A DNA stretch of 64,000 bases from UBA2177 sp964351475 (GTDB lineage Bacteria; Patescibacteriota; Dojkabacteria; SC72): positions 15,023 to 79,022 of the forward strand of contig CAYGOB010000001.1 in NCBI GenBank assembly GCA_964351475.1, read 5' to 3'. Positions 42,426 through 51,330 of the stretch are shown here, in pieces. Position 1 is the stretch's first letter, and each line of letters opens with the position of its first letter. The notes beneath the pieces are model-generated. The model had not been told where the DNA came from. It made no database searches and saw only the letters and a program-made list of their open reading frames with translations. The position numbers and the translations under genes are program-made.

Positions 42426-44120
42426 ATGAGTAAAAATATATACATGAGAGAACCGCAAAGACCAAAAAGATCAATTAGTATAGGTAAACTCTTTTTTCTT
42501 TCTCTTGTAATATCTTTCTTCCTTCTCTTTTTTACCTTATGGATAACAGAAGGCTCTGACTTTACAAATGCTCTTAGATATGTTTTTGGACCTAAAAATT
42601 TTGTTATCTATGACACATACACACTCTCCTTTGATGGAAGTATTCCACAGGAGTATGTAGAAAAAGTCACGGAGAGTTTAGAAAAATTAGAATATAATGG
42701 AAAAAGAAGATTTGAGATTAGAGATAGGAATGCAGACATACAGCTTTCCAGAGAGAAACAAGAAGATGCAGAGGAAATTTTTAGTAAACAACTTATTCCC
42801 GTAGGACATTTGTATTCCCTTGTTAATAATATTAGTAAAGAAACTTTGAATGATTTTAATCTCTTTATTTTAGATTCAACGTACAGGGAATTTTTAAAAC
42901 AGGATTATAATATAGAAGTTTCCTTATTAAATTCCTATGATGATTTAGTAACAAAGTTAGCTGAGGATGATAGGAATATTGGGATGATAGAGTTTAATGA
43001 CTTAGACTTTAGAGTAAAGATTTTAGAGATGGATAATAACTACTATCTTGAGGATCAAAGTGCTTCTGTACCTATCAATTTCTATGCCAAATTAAAGGAT
43101 AAGGTGGATGACTTTGTAATCGCAATTCTTTCAAGAAATACAGGATTAGGTAATGGGTCTTGGAGGGAAGATAGGTTAGCGAAGGTTAATATGGGGGGGG
43201 TAGTTGCAATTACAAGAGGTTTAGCTCTTAAGATGGATAATATTGGGGATAATGCATATCCTGCAAGGGAAATAGGAGATTTTCTTGCAGATGCAGACCT
43301 TACACATGTTTCAAATGAGGTGTCTTTTGTTCCTGGTTGTAAGTCATACTCAGGTTTGAGTTTTTGTTCAAGGCCTGAATATATTGAAACTTTTCAAAAG
43401 GCAGGAGTAAATATTGTTGAATTAACAGGGAATCACAATAATGATTTTGGTAGCCAATACAGTACAGAAACAATAGAATTGTATAAGAATTTGGGTATAA
43501 GATATTTTGGTGGAGGTTTGGACAAGGATGATGCTAGTGAAATTTTGTATGAGGAAGTAAATGGTTCGACAGTAGCGTTTATAGGGTACAACTACTATGA
43601 CACGATATACCCTAGTATAGCTTTGGCAGCAGAAAATAGGGCAGGAGCAAATTCCTATTCAGAGGAGAAAATGAGAAATGATGTGAGGAATGCAAGAGAG
43701 AAGGCAGATGTTGTAATTGTTACATTCCAATTTCAAGAGTGTTGGAGTTATCCTCCTACGGATGTTATTTATCCTTTGTGTTACAAACCTCTTTCAAATC
43801 CTGACCAAAAGGGCGTTTTTAGGATGGCTGTAGATTTTGGTGCAGATATTGTAATAGGTAGTCAGGCTCATCAACCTCAAACTTATGAATTGTATGGGGA
43901 TGGTGTAATCTTTTATGGTACTGGCAATCTCTTTTTTGACCAAAACATATGGATAGGTACAAGGCAGGGTTTGATTCTTTCCCATTATGTTTATGAAGGT
44001 AAACTAATTCAATCTAGAATAACCCCTATATATATGGGTAAGGATGATTTAATGCCTAGGTTAGCTACTCAGGAGCAGGGAGATTTATTGTTGAAATTAT
44101 TAAAAGAGGCTAGAGAGTAA
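42426..44120 (+). CDS. CapA-like (PGA_cap) metallophosphoesterase-fold protein
   Basis: 564 aa. A membrane helix at residues 20-43 precedes an unknown domain with solute-binding-like features (about 60-240). The PGA_cap/CapA domain begins at about 250: NMGGVVAITRG, VSNEVSFVPG, VELTGNHNNDFG near 338, VIVTFQFQECWSY and DIVIGSQAHQPQTYE near 478. CapA is linked to poly-gamma-glutamate capsule export, but most family members act on unknown envelope substrates. The usual D-x-H start of the domain (GDxxL) is altered to VAITRG, so catalysis is uncertain. Confidence 0.8.
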   Translation: MSKNIYMREPQRPKRSISIGKLFFLSLVISFFLLFFTLWITEGSDFTNALRYVFGPKNFVIYDTYTLSFDGSIPQEYVEKVTESLEKLEYNGKRRFEIRDRNADIQLSREKQEDAEEIFSKQLIPVGHLYSLVNNISKETLNDFNLFILDSTYREFLKQDYNIEVSLLNSYDDLVTKLAEDDRNIGMIEFNDLDFRVKILEMDNNYYLEDQSASVPINFYAKLKDKVDDFVIAILSRNTGLGNGSWREDRLAKVNMGGVVAITRGLALKMDNIGDNAYPAREIGDFLADADLTHVSNEVSFVPGCKSYSGLSFCSRPEYIETFQKAGVNIVELTGNHNNDFGSQYSTETIELYKNLGIRYFGGGLDKDDASEILYEEVNGSTVAFIGYNYYDTIYPSIALAAENRAGANSYSEEKMRNDVRNAREKADVVIVTFQFQECWSYPPTDVIYPLCYKPLSNPDQKGVFRMAVDFGADIVIGSQAHQPQTYELYGDGVIFYGTGNLFFDQNIWIGTRQGLILSHYVYEGKLIQSRITPIYMGKDDLMPRLATQEQGDLLLKLLKEARE

Positions 44121-44811
44121 GTCTTTCCAAAGTATTAAGAATTCTCATGATTTTGTTATATTTTATTCTATGAATCTTTATAAAGTAGGAGCTAGATCCA
44201 TTGTTTTTATAAGATAAAGTCTCTGACTTCTCCTTTCTCTTTTTTAAAACACATATTTCAAATCTTTCTAAGAATTCATTATCAAGAATTTTTCGATTAT
44301 GAGTGACAACATGTTTAATATAATTTTGATAAGTTTTTTTAGTAGGATTACCTAAAAAATTCTCTGCGTAAGTTTTTCCAATTTCTGCATTATGGATAGG
44401 AAGAAGTATGGGCATTTTGTTTTCATAACTGAGTTTTCTAGCATATTCTGGAGCACTTATTGTTACATCAAAGAATTTTTCAGATTTTCCTTCTTTGAGT
44501 ATAAAATCTCTACCGTCTAAGTCTTCTTGGGCATTTGATGTAGTAATTAGAATGTTTTTTTGTAAGCAATTATTACATGCTAGAAGAAAACAACCTTCAT
44601 GAATAAAACCGTCATAAAAGAGAGCTTCATTGTCGTTTTCATACCAGTTGCAAATATCGTCACTCCTTTCTTCTAAAAGATATTGGTATCTATGCAAGTC
44701 CTGATCAGAATACTGTGCAGAGGAATGTCGCCTAATTAAAATATCTAGTGTTGTTAGTATTAGGGTAGGGACTTTTGTTTCTAGTTCAATCTTAGTGTTT
44801 GTAGTTTCCAA
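44110..44811 (-). CDS. Hypothetical protein, 233 aa
   Basis: Unrecognised. Soluble, with several Cys residues (CNWYENDN, HEGCFLLACNNCLQ) and a basic C-terminus. The stretch DLDGRDFIL followed by KFFDVTIS faintly recalls the active-site strands of PD-(D/E)XK nucleases, but the E/DxK motif reads DVT, so this is only a hint. It overlaps the CapA-like gene convergently by 11 bp. No operon partner is clear. Confidence 0.6.
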   Translation of the reverse strand: METTNTKIELETKVPTLILTTLDILIRRHSSAQYSDQDLHRYQYLLEERSDDICNWYENDNEALFYDGFIHEGCFLLACNNCLQKNILITTSNAQEDLDGRDFILKEGKSEKFFDVTISAPEYARKLSYENKMPILLPIHNAEIGKTYAENFLGNPTKKTYQNYIKHVVTHNRKILDNEFLERFEICVLKKRKEKSETLSYKNNGSSSYFIKIHRIKYNKIMRILNTLERLTL

Positions 44812-44826
44812 TATATTACATTGTAC

Positions 44827-44857
44827 AAAAAAGGGATTGATGATACAACCCCTTTTT
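44827..44857 (-). terminator. Intrinsic terminator of hsp20
   Basis: On the minus strand AAAAAAGGGGTTG pairs with CAATCCCTTTTTT around a TATCAT loop, 22 nt after the hsp20 stop codon. One G-U pair is possible only on this strand. Confidence 0.8.
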
Positions 44858-44878
44858 TCGGACTATAAGTTAGCGGGA

Positions 44879-45328
44879 TTACTTTATCTCTATCTCTCTA
44901 GGTTTAACCTCATCTGCTTTAGGAAGTTTAATGGTTAATACACCATCCTTAAATTCAGCATCAGCATCATCAGGGTTAACCTTTGTAGGAAGATTAAAAC
45001 TTTGTTGGAAAGAACTTTCCATACTTCTTAGGTAGTAATTTCTTTCCTTTTCCTCCTTCTCTTCTTCTTTACTCTGTCCACTTATGGAAATATTATCTTC
45101 ATTTATTGTAATTTTAACATCATCCTTTTTAATACCCGGAAGTGCCATTTTTACAAATATATCATCCTTCTCTTCCCATATGTCAGCAGAAAGATTGGAC
45201 AATGAAGATTGTGTTGTAAAGAAGTCATCCCATACAGTAGGTGCAAAGAAGTCGTCAAAAATTGACCTAAATGGAGTGTATGTAGAAGGATATGACCTTT
45301 TACTATCATCTCTTTTTATAATTTTCAT
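44879..45328 (-). CDS. Small heat-shock protein Hsp20
   Basis: 149-aa ATP-independent holdase. The alpha-crystallin domain spans about residues 48-140: DIWEEKDDIFVKMALPGIKKDDVKI, ISGQSKEEEKEE, YYLRSMESSFQQSFNLP and the FKDGVLTIKLPK signature. The end REIEIK resembles the I-x-I oligomerisation motif. It has a clear Shine-Dalgarno (AGAGG, 6 nt before ATG), unlike the many leaderless-type genes around. A CIRCE-like operator lies 28 nt upstream and a strong terminator downstream. Confidence 0.94.
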   Translation of the reverse strand: MKIIKRDDSKRSYPSTYTPFRSIFDDFFAPTVWDDFFTTQSSLSNLSADIWEEKDDIFVKMALPGIKKDDVKITINEDNISISGQSKEEEKEEKERNYYLRSMESSFQQSFNLPTKVNPDDADAEFKDGVLTIKLPKADEVKPREIEIK

Positions 45329-45355
45329 ATTTACCTCTACTTAAAATTTAAATAT

Positions 45356-45382
45356 ATAGCAAATAGTAACATTGAGTGCTAA
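45356..45382 (-). promoter_or_regulatory. CIRCE-like operator upstream of hsp20
   Basis: On the minus strand TTAGCACTC is a perfect CIRCE half-site; after exactly 9 nt comes ATTTGCTAT, which keeps 5 of 9 bases of GAGTGCTAA in register (TGCTA core). HrcA repressor binding, and so heat induction, is inferred. hrcA is not in the window. Confidence 0.55.
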
Positions 45383-45403
45383 TGTTTGTCAAGGGGTATG
45401 TAC

Positions 45404-47536
45404 TTATTGAGGTATTTTAATGAAAATGCCTTTTTGACGAGATAGAGGAATATTTTCTCCATACACATCTCCAGCATTATCTCTTAAAGTATAATCAAAA
45501 ATATTTTGATCATTATTCCATATAGCTATCTGTTTAATGAATGAATACTCAGTATCTAGAAGTAATCTGGTTGATGTAGAAGAGGTGTTTTTAAACTGTG
45601 TAGTTGGTATTAAATTCCAACCCGTTAATTTAGGAAGGTCTATCTCTTTTGGTATATCTAATGTTTGTACTGAAATTTCAATATCCTCTATTGCAATTAC
45701 CATATATACTTCAGAAGGTTCTAGATTAAAATCCTCTCCACTTATTTGTCCGTTTTCATTCTTTACAATTTTCTCCCATATATCATTTCTAAAAAGCCCT
45801 ACAGCTAAGATATTGCCATTGGAGTATTCTATTAATTCTTTTGCACTACCTATTTGTACATCACTACTATTTACAATCAATGAGGCTTCATAAAAATTTA
45901 CACCTTTTAGTATGTTTATTCTTGTATATTTCTCTTCACAATCTCTTTCTGCAATATTCTCTAAAATTAAACCTTGACAATCTTTTTCTTCTGAAAATTC
46001 AAGAAAGTCATTAAAAAGGCAACAGATCTTTGGTTCTGGTTCTGATTTAGTCTCTGTCTTAGGAGTTATAACTTTTCCTCCTACGGTACATACTTGACCT
46101 ATCTGAGCATCTTTGGTGTTTTCTCCTGGTTTAATATTATATTTCCATATACATGTACAGTATGTATTCCACCCAAGAGCTTCACATTTCTTATCTACCT
46201 CTGGAGAAATTCTTCTACCATCATTACCTATTCCAGTAATATCTAACCATTTCCTAGTAGTTTGTGTAGAACTTAAGGATGATGGAGTACCCTTACTATT
46301 ACAAGAATTGTACGTAGTGTTGGTTGTTGCACTAGCATAACTACAAGCGTTAGGCTGTGCACTTACATTAATGGGCCATGTTAACTTTTTATTTGTATAC
46401 CAACCATAGACTTCGTTTATCTTGGTCATGTATCTATAACCTCTTTCAAAGTGACTGAATGTGGTACAACCTCCTGTTAGAAATCTTGCTCCCCACATTA
46501 TTACTGCTTTATCTAAGGTAGGGTTGTATGCTTGTTCAAAAGTAGGGTCCCATACACAGGCATTGCCAGTGTATGAAGGTTGAGCTATGTTTTTAAGAAA
46601 ATGTTCTATCTGTTTGTCAAAATTGGCAACAGGTACAGAAGGATGATTATGTATTCCGAAGTCTTCTACATTTGATACGTTTGCATAATTGCTCCCTCCA
46701 GATTCGTTAGACCATATCGCTATGGCAAATGCAGGATCTACACCATACTTTAAAGCTCTGCAATATACATCTTCATAACACTCGTTAGGATATCCTCCCT
46801 TTGGACAAGATGCCACCCACCTATTTAATATGTTCGTAACCGTACCTTTAGAAGGAGAGGTAGAAACATTAACCCGAACACCTGTTTTACAGTTAGCTCC
46901 AGTTTGGGCATATACAGAAGGAGGTATTAGGTCAATTAATTTTGTTTGTAATTCATTTTTTGTAATATAGTTAGTGTATATGGAAGTAGTATATTCTTTT
47001 CCTTTAGTATCTAACGCCCATGTCCCATGGTATTGTGTGTTTCTAATATATTTGTCTCCCTCTACATCTATTAGTACTAGTGCTCTATCAATATCTTGTC
47101 CTGTTACTATTACAGGTAATTTAACTTCATCAGCGATATCTTTTGTCCTAAATGAATAATCTTCATCCCAAACCCTATTTTCACTTTCTATTCTAAAAAG
47201 ATACTCTGTATTTGGTTTTAGATTACTAAGAGTAGTGTAATGTACTCTTTTTTCAGAAAGAATATCTTCAGGAATAATGGATTGAGTAACTTCTGTGTAA
47301 AGACCAGTATCTTCTTTTTCCTTAAATGATAGTCTTTGTATACTCTCAGGATTTGCTTTCCAATATATTTGAGCTTCTACTGTAGAAATGTTTGCTACGA
47401 TTACTTCTGTTGGTTTTTGAGCAACAATTCTTTGTTCATGGATATTTTTGTAAAGAAGATAGATTGTTGGTATTAGTAGGAATATACCGATTGTGAAGAG
47501 AACAAGATATTTGGATTTATTTTTAAGAGGTTTCAT
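45404..47536 (-). CDS. Anchored FnIII and lysozyme-like domain protein, 710 aa
   Basis: Membrane segment at residues 11-30, an FnIII-like domain (about 40-130, with NLKPNTEYLFRIES), a linker, then a lysozyme-like domain from about 240: DVYCRALKYGVDPAFAIAIWSNESGG, with a catalytic-type Glu near 280, and FGIHNHP. The Cys-rich middle (about 390-530) and a C-terminal beta-rich region (KGVNFYEASLIV, LTGWNLIP) follow. A peptidoglycan-remodelling or surface role is likely; the C-terminal part resembles modules found in many secreted proteins of this group but I cannot name it. CATAAT lies 5 nt before the start. Confidence 0.75.
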   Translation of the reverse strand: MKPLKNKSKYLVLFTIGIFLLIPTIYLLYKNIHEQRIVAQKPTEVIVANISTVEAQIYWKANPESIQRLSFKEKEDTGLYTEVTQSIIPEDILSEKRVHYTTLSNLKPNTEYLFRIESENRVWDEDYSFRTKDIADEVKLPVIVTGQDIDRALVLIDVEGDKYIRNTQYHGTWALDTKGKEYTTSIYTNYITKNELQTKLIDLIPPSVYAQTGANCKTGVRVNVSTSPSKGTVTNILNRWVASCPKGGYPNECYEDVYCRALKYGVDPAFAIAIWSNESGGSNYANVSNVEDFGIHNHPSVPVANFDKQIEHFLKNIAQPSYTGNACVWDPTFEQAYNPTLDKAVIMWGARFLTGGCTTFSHFERGYRYMTKINEVYGWYTNKKLTWPINVSAQPNACSYASATTNTTYNSCNSKGTPSSLSSTQTTRKWLDITGIGNDGRRISPEVDKKCEALGWNTYCTCIWKYNIKPGENTKDAQIGQVCTVGGKVITPKTETKSEPEPKICCLFNDFLEFSEEKDCQGLILENIAERDCEEKYTRINILKGVNFYEASLIVNSSDVQIGSAKELIEYSNGNILAVGLFRNDIWEKIVKNENGQISGEDFNLEPSEVYMVIAIEDIEISVQTLDIPKEIDLPKLTGWNLIPTTQFKNTSSTSTRLLLDTEYSFIKQIAIWNNDQNIFDYTLRDNAGDVYGENIPLSRQKGIFIKIPQ

Positions 47537-47601
47537 TAATGATTATGATATCAAAGGGATGTGTTAAAGTACATATTAAGAAGTTATTTAAGAGTAAGCA
47601 A

Positions 47602-48888
47602 TTATTCAAAATATTGTGTGTTTTTATCCCAAAGACCAATATCCCTTTTTAAGAATTCTTCAGACGGAAATTTAGGATATGTGTAGAAATCAGTAGAACC
47701 ATTTATTTTGTCTCTCATTCCCTTCTGTTTGTATCGTAAATAAAAATCATGGTAATACTCCAAGGTTTTTAATTTTTTTTGTATGCTGTCCTCATCTCCA
47801 AGGCCTACTTGTTTTAAATCTATCTCATTTTCTTGTTGAGTTACGGGATTTATGTAGGAGAATTTTATAAAGTCCCTAAAAGGAAGCTCTGGTATCTGCC
47901 AATGTTCTATAGATTTAACATTTCTTCTTTTAGACAAAACCTTTTTATTTTTAAAGGTAAGTGGTTTTTTAGTTGTTTTTTCTTTAGGATATCTTAGATC
48001 CCAGTCAGAAGTTTGAGTGTCAAGTTCATATACTTCATCTGCAAATTTCGTAAATACAGCCAAGGCCATCATGAAGACTTGTAAGTTTTCTTCATATCCT
48101 TTTTCTTTGTAAAATTCTCTACCAGTTTTGTAATCTATAATATGGATAGGGGTATCTGAAGAAGGGGTAATTCTAATCTCATCTATATTTGTACAAATTT
48201 GTATATTTGTTTCAGGGAAGTATGTATTAAGAACGAGTGGGACTTCGTTCATGACAAGAGTTTTTGTTGGGTCAATATTGTCTTGCTTTTCTATAAAACT
48301 TTCTCTTGTAAGATTAAAAACTCCTGGAGCGATTAAATCTCTTTCCCATATTCTTTTTACTTGGGTTGGTGTAATTCTGCATCTTTTGCCATTTGGGAGG
48401 AAGTTTTGTCCATTAAGCCTCCATATATTCCAGAAGTCTTGTGCATTGTCTAAAGGATTTTGTGTTAAGGATTCATCAAGTGTCATGTTTAGTATTTTAA
48501 GTAGTCCTTCGTAGTATTCTTCATCTTTAAAGGGAAATATTGTTTTAATATCTTCTAATTCTGGAACTTTATTAAAAACAGAGGCTCTGTAAAAAAGTGA
48601 GTTTGCATAGGTTAGGTTATGAAGGTGTGTACCCTTGATACTATCTTTTGCATTTTCAAGTTCTTTGTCTTCTTTGAATGGTTTATTACTATTTAACATT
48701 GTGAGAAATCTTGTTTCTAGTGTTTCTCCAGTTAATTTTTCTCGCTCTTGTAGTCTTTTGTATTGGTAATGGTAATGAATGATGGTTTCCAATGAGGAGG
48801 GAGTTATTCTAGACCCTGTATCTTCTTTTTGAATTTGTTCTGTTTTGAATCCTTCTAAATCTAGGGCAGCTTGAATGTATTCAGGCAT
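47602..48888 (-). CDS. PD-(D/E)XK nuclease-family protein (RecB/Cas4-like)
   Basis: 428 aa. The nuclease core is near residues 225-275: IRITPSSDTPIHIIDYKTGREF, in which IIDYKTG matches the D-x-K motif of RecB/AddB-type nucleases, with a downstream Gln in ENLQVFMMAL as motif QxxxY-like element. The rest is helical. No helicase motifs and no cysteine cluster of Cas4 or AddB iron-sulfur nucleases is visible. TATACT lies 7 nt before the ATG. It follows a 159-aa gene on the same strand with 33 nt between. A DNA-repair or defence role is open. Confidence 0.75.
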   Translation of the reverse strand: MPEYIQAALDLEGFKTEQIQKEDTGSRITPSSLETIIHYHYQYKRLQEREKLTGETLETRFLTMLNSNKPFKEDKELENAKDSIKGTHLHNLTYANSLFYRASVFNKVPELEDIKTIFPFKDEEYYEGLLKILNMTLDESLTQNPLDNAQDFWNIWRLNGQNFLPNGKRCRITPTQVKRIWERDLIAPGVFNLTRESFIEKQDNIDPTKTLVMNEVPLVLNTYFPETNIQICTNIDEIRITPSSDTPIHIIDYKTGREFYKEKGYEENLQVFMMALAVFTKFADEVYELDTQTSDWDLRYPKEKTTKKPLTFKNKKVLSKRRNVKSIEHWQIPELPFRDFIKFSYINPVTQQENEIDLKQVGLGDEDSIQKKLKTLEYYHDFYLRYKQKGMRDKINGSTDFYTYPKFPSEEFLKRDIGLWDKNTQYFE

Positions 48889-48921
48889 ATTAAATAGTAT
48901 ACATCATATTATTACTATTCT

Positions 48922-49401
48922 TTAACAATTACTTCTATTAAAAATATGTTCTAAACCTTCTGTCATGGAGCAGTATTTTTCTAAGTCTGTGATGAAAAAT
49001 ATCTCAGCAAGAAGGAAGTGATCAGACAGACACAGAGTTTTTAAGCTTATTGTTTTACTTTCGTTAACATTTTCTACTGAAAAATCCTCACGGTCTCTTA
49101 ACAGTGTGAATACAAGGGCTTCGGTTTTAGTTATCTTCTGTTTTGAGAGAGATTTAAGATACTTTGTAGTTTTTTCCTGTTTACAAACAAATTTAGGGTA
49201 CTCTATTACTTTGGGGTCAATATATTTGTGGTAGAGATCTTCATAATCTTCCATCTCATTGTTATCAACAATTTCTCGAATTAAGGAATAATCTTCTAGG
49301 GTAAGGTTCCCTTGATTGCTTTCATAGTGATTATAATCTTCTTCGTAGAGGGAATAGTCTTTGTGAACAGTTGTAGGTAGCAACTCAATCTGTTGAAGCA
49401 T
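48922..49401 (-). CDS. Hypothetical protein, 159 aa
   Basis: Unrecognised, acidic, Tyr/Glu-rich N-terminal half (DYSLYEEDYNHYESN) and a helical C-terminal half. No membrane helix or known motif. It lies directly upstream of the PD-(D/E)XK nuclease gene on the same strand, so the two could be co-expressed. On the minus strand TAGACT stands 6 nt before the ATG. Confidence 0.6.
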   Translation of the reverse strand: MLQQIELLPTTVHKDYSLYEEDYNHYESNQGNLTLEDYSLIREIVDNNEMEDYEDLYHKYIDPKVIEYPKFVCKQEKTTKYLKSLSKQKITKTEALVFTLLRDREDFSVENVNESKTISLKTLCLSDHFLLAEIFFITDLEKYCSMTEGLEHIFNRSNC

Positions 49402-49450
49402 ATTGAAAGTCTAGCAACATACTTTCTAAAAGACAAGGATGTTGCTCCTA

Positions 49451-49459
49451 TGATATATT
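49451..49459 (+). promoter_or_regulatory. Extended -10 promoter of the TSUP gene
   Basis: TGATATATT, then 5 nt, then the ATG at 49465. Predicted leaderless start. Confidence 0.55.
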
Positions 49460-49464
49460 AATCT

Positions 49465-50178
49465 ATGGAATTTGTACTTGTAAGTCTAGTTTTTGTACTA
49501 GCAGGAATAGGAGCAGAAGTAGTTGGTTTCGGAATATCTGCAATATCTATGGCTTTATTGCCTTTGTTTTTACCTCTAGAAGTAGCAATCCCCTTGGTAG
49601 CTATAATTTCTGTAGTTGCTACAGGGGTAGTAGCATACCGTACTAAGGCTAAGGGTTTAACAGAAATTCTAATTCCTCTTTTTATAGGTTCTTTGTTTGG
49701 TATTCCTCTTGGTTTGTATTTTCTTCAAATAGTTCCTGAGAGGACACTGTTATTAATATTGGGTTTAATATTAATATTTTCTAGTGTGTATAGTCTATTA
49801 GGAAAGGAGATTAAACTTAATTTTGATAGAGTAACTGGGATATTAGTTGGCTTCCTAGCAGGGGTATTTGGAGCTTCAATAAATGTTAATGGTCCTTTAG
49901 TGGGTATGTATTTTACTACCAATGAAAAGATTTCTAAGCTCAAGAATAAGGATCTAATTACCACATACATGTTTTTTACAGGATTATTTGTAATTTTAGG
50001 ACATTACTTAGTAGGTAGGATAGATAGGGAGGTAGGGGTATATACCTTAATTGTACTTCCTGCACTGTTTATTGGTTTACAGTTGGGTAAGGTTATTTTT
50101 GAAAAGATTCCGGTAAAGGTATTAAGAACGATTATCTTTCTTTTTGTACTTGGGGCTGGAATCAAGTTGTTGTTTTAG
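49465..50178 (+). CDS. TSUP (TauE/SafE) family membrane permease
   Basis: 237 aa, about eight predicted membrane helices. It shows the family's repeated halves: GAEVVGFGISAISMALLPLFLPLEVA in the first and GFLAGVFGASINVNGPLVGMYFT in the second. Members export sulfite, sulfoacetate or other sulfur compounds or small organic anions; the substrate here is unknown. Its own leaderless-type promoter lies just upstream. Convergent with a run of small membrane protein genes on the minus strand. Confidence 0.85.
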   Translation: MEFVLVSLVFVLAGIGAEVVGFGISAISMALLPLFLPLEVAIPLVAIISVVATGVVAYRTKAKGLTEILIPLFIGSLFGIPLGLYFLQIVPERTLLLILGLILIFSSVYSLLGKEIKLNFDRVTGILVGFLAGVFGASINVNGPLVGMYFTTNEKISKLKNKDLITTYMFFTGLFVILGHYLVGRIDREVGVYTLIVLPALFIGLQLGKVIFEKIPVKVLRTIIFLFVLGAGIKLLF

Positions 50179-50189
50179 AAAATCTCTTT

Positions 50190-50432
50190 CTATTTGTGAA
50201 GTACTCTTCCTAAGAAGATAACTATAGCAGCTCCAATAATAGCAACAATTAGACTATAAAAGTTAAAACCAGTTATTCCTGTAAATCCTAGTAAGTTCAT
50301 TATAAACCCTCCTAGAAATGCTCCAATAATACCTAAAATGATATCCTCGAGTAATCCGTGCGAACTACCCATAATCATTCCTGCTATCCATCCTGCTAAT
50401 GCTCCTAAGACAATCCATAATATAATATTCAT
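50190..50432 (-). CDS. GlsB/YeaQ/YmgE-family small membrane protein
   Basis: 80 aa, three membrane helices with Gly-rich packing: ALAGWIAGMIMGSSHGLLEDIILGIIGAFLGG is the characteristic stretch of the transglycosylase-associated (GlsB/YeaQ) family. These proteins are often linked to envelope or general stress in bacteria, with unknown biochemistry. It lies 45 nt downstream of another small membrane protein gene on the same strand. Confidence 0.85.
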   Translation of the reverse strand: MNIILWIVLGALAGWIAGMIMGSSHGLLEDIILGIIGAFLGGFIMNLLGFTGITGFNFYSLIVAIIGAAIVIFLGRVLHK

Positions 50433-50477
50433 ATTTATAATTAATAAATTTAATTTTCTAACAGAAAGAAAAAGTAA

Positions 50478-50876
50478 TTACTCTACTTGTGCTCTTCCTG
50501 AAAGTATTTGAATAAGTTTTACAATTCCCCAAGCTAATAGTAGGTAGAAAAGAATTGCAATTATTGTTGCTGGCTCAAAAATTGAAGTTGTCTCTAACCC
50601 TTCAGATAATCCAGTACTAAATATTCCAGCAAAAGGGACTACGAATATTCCTGTTATTCCATATATTAAAGCTACAAAGCTATTTAATGCATTTGCACCA
50701 AATAACTTTAGGATGAAACGAAACACTAAAAGAATGTTTAGAGCCCCAAAGAAGAAATATATTAAATATTGAACAGTTTGGAAACTTGTTGCTTTGGTTT
50801 CTACCGCTGTTATCTCGGTCTGTGCCACCTCATTATTACCCTCTGTCACTACCGTTTCTCTTATTACTTTATCCAT
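50478..50876 (-). CDS. YggT-like small membrane protein
   Basis: 132 aa. A hydrophilic N-terminal tail of about 30 residues, then two to three membrane helices (LIYFFFGALNILLVFRFILKLFG, and a C-terminal pair). The FRFILKLFG and LIYGITGIFVVPF segments resemble the YGGT family. A Shine-Dalgarno GAGGG lies 8 nt before the ATG. Function unknown; neighbours suggest an envelope stress group with the GlsB-like gene. Confidence 0.65.
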   Translation of the reverse strand: MDKVIRETVVTEGNNEVAQTEITAVETKATSFQTVQYLIYFFFGALNILLVFRFILKLFGANALNSFVALIYGITGIFVVPFAGIFSTGLSEGLETTSIFEPATIIAILFYLLLAWGIVKLIQILSGRAQVE

Positions 50877-50930
50877 ATCTTTACCCTCTTATATAAACTT
50901 AAATATAAATTAATTACTAAGAAGAAATTC

Positions 50931-51104
50931 TTAAATTTCTACGATAGGTTTCTTTATTACTGTTTCCTTTGGTAAATAATTAAGAAGTGCTTTTTCTACA
51001 AAGGTTGTTAATGTTAACCCTTCAATTATTGCTTGTGCTTTTGTGTATTTAACAATTTGGGGATTAATAAATAGGGTTACTCTTTGTTTTGTTTTAGTTG
51101 ACAT
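50931..51104 (-). CDS. Small ribbon-helix-helix-like protein, 57 aa
   Basis: A short gene: ATG at 51104, TAA at 50931. The peptide begins MSTKTKQRVTLFINPQIV and continues KAQAIIEGLTLTTFVEKALL. An N-terminal strand with alternating basic and hydrophobic residues (KQRVTLFI), then two helices separated by a GLTLTTF turn, is the pattern of RHH (CopG/Arc-type) DNA-binding proteins, which act as dimers. It could be an antitoxin or an autoregulator; no toxin is recognisable beside it. TAGTAT-like sequence lies just upstream, so a leaderless start is possible. Confidence 0.7.
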   Translation of the reverse strand: MSTKTKQRVTLFINPQIVKYTKAQAIIEGLTLTTFVEKALLNYLPKETVIKKPIVEI

Positions 51105-51207
51105 ACTACATATACTACACCTAGTTGTAGCAAGGTCAATAGCTTATAGTTAAGGCAAAGGGAAGGATATTCTCAATACAAACAGAACTATAAATTAGCG
51201 GGATGAA

Positions 51208-51279
51208 CTCCGCGGGAAGGACTCGAACCTTCAACCGAACGGTTAACAGCCGTTTGCTCTACCATTGAGCTACCGCGGA
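51208..51279 (-). tRNA. tRNA-Asn (GTT)
   Basis: 72 nt, minus strand, no encoded CCA. Acceptor TCCGCGG/CCGCGGA, D arm GCTC/GAGC, anticodon loop CTGTTAA, T arm GAAGG-TTCGAGT-CCTTC. The downstream flank shares a 20-nt motif with the hsp20 3' flank. Confidence 0.95.
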
Positions 51280-51330
51280 TTATTAAATGACAGGTCAATT
51301 ATATATATACAAGGTTATTTCTGCAAGAAC

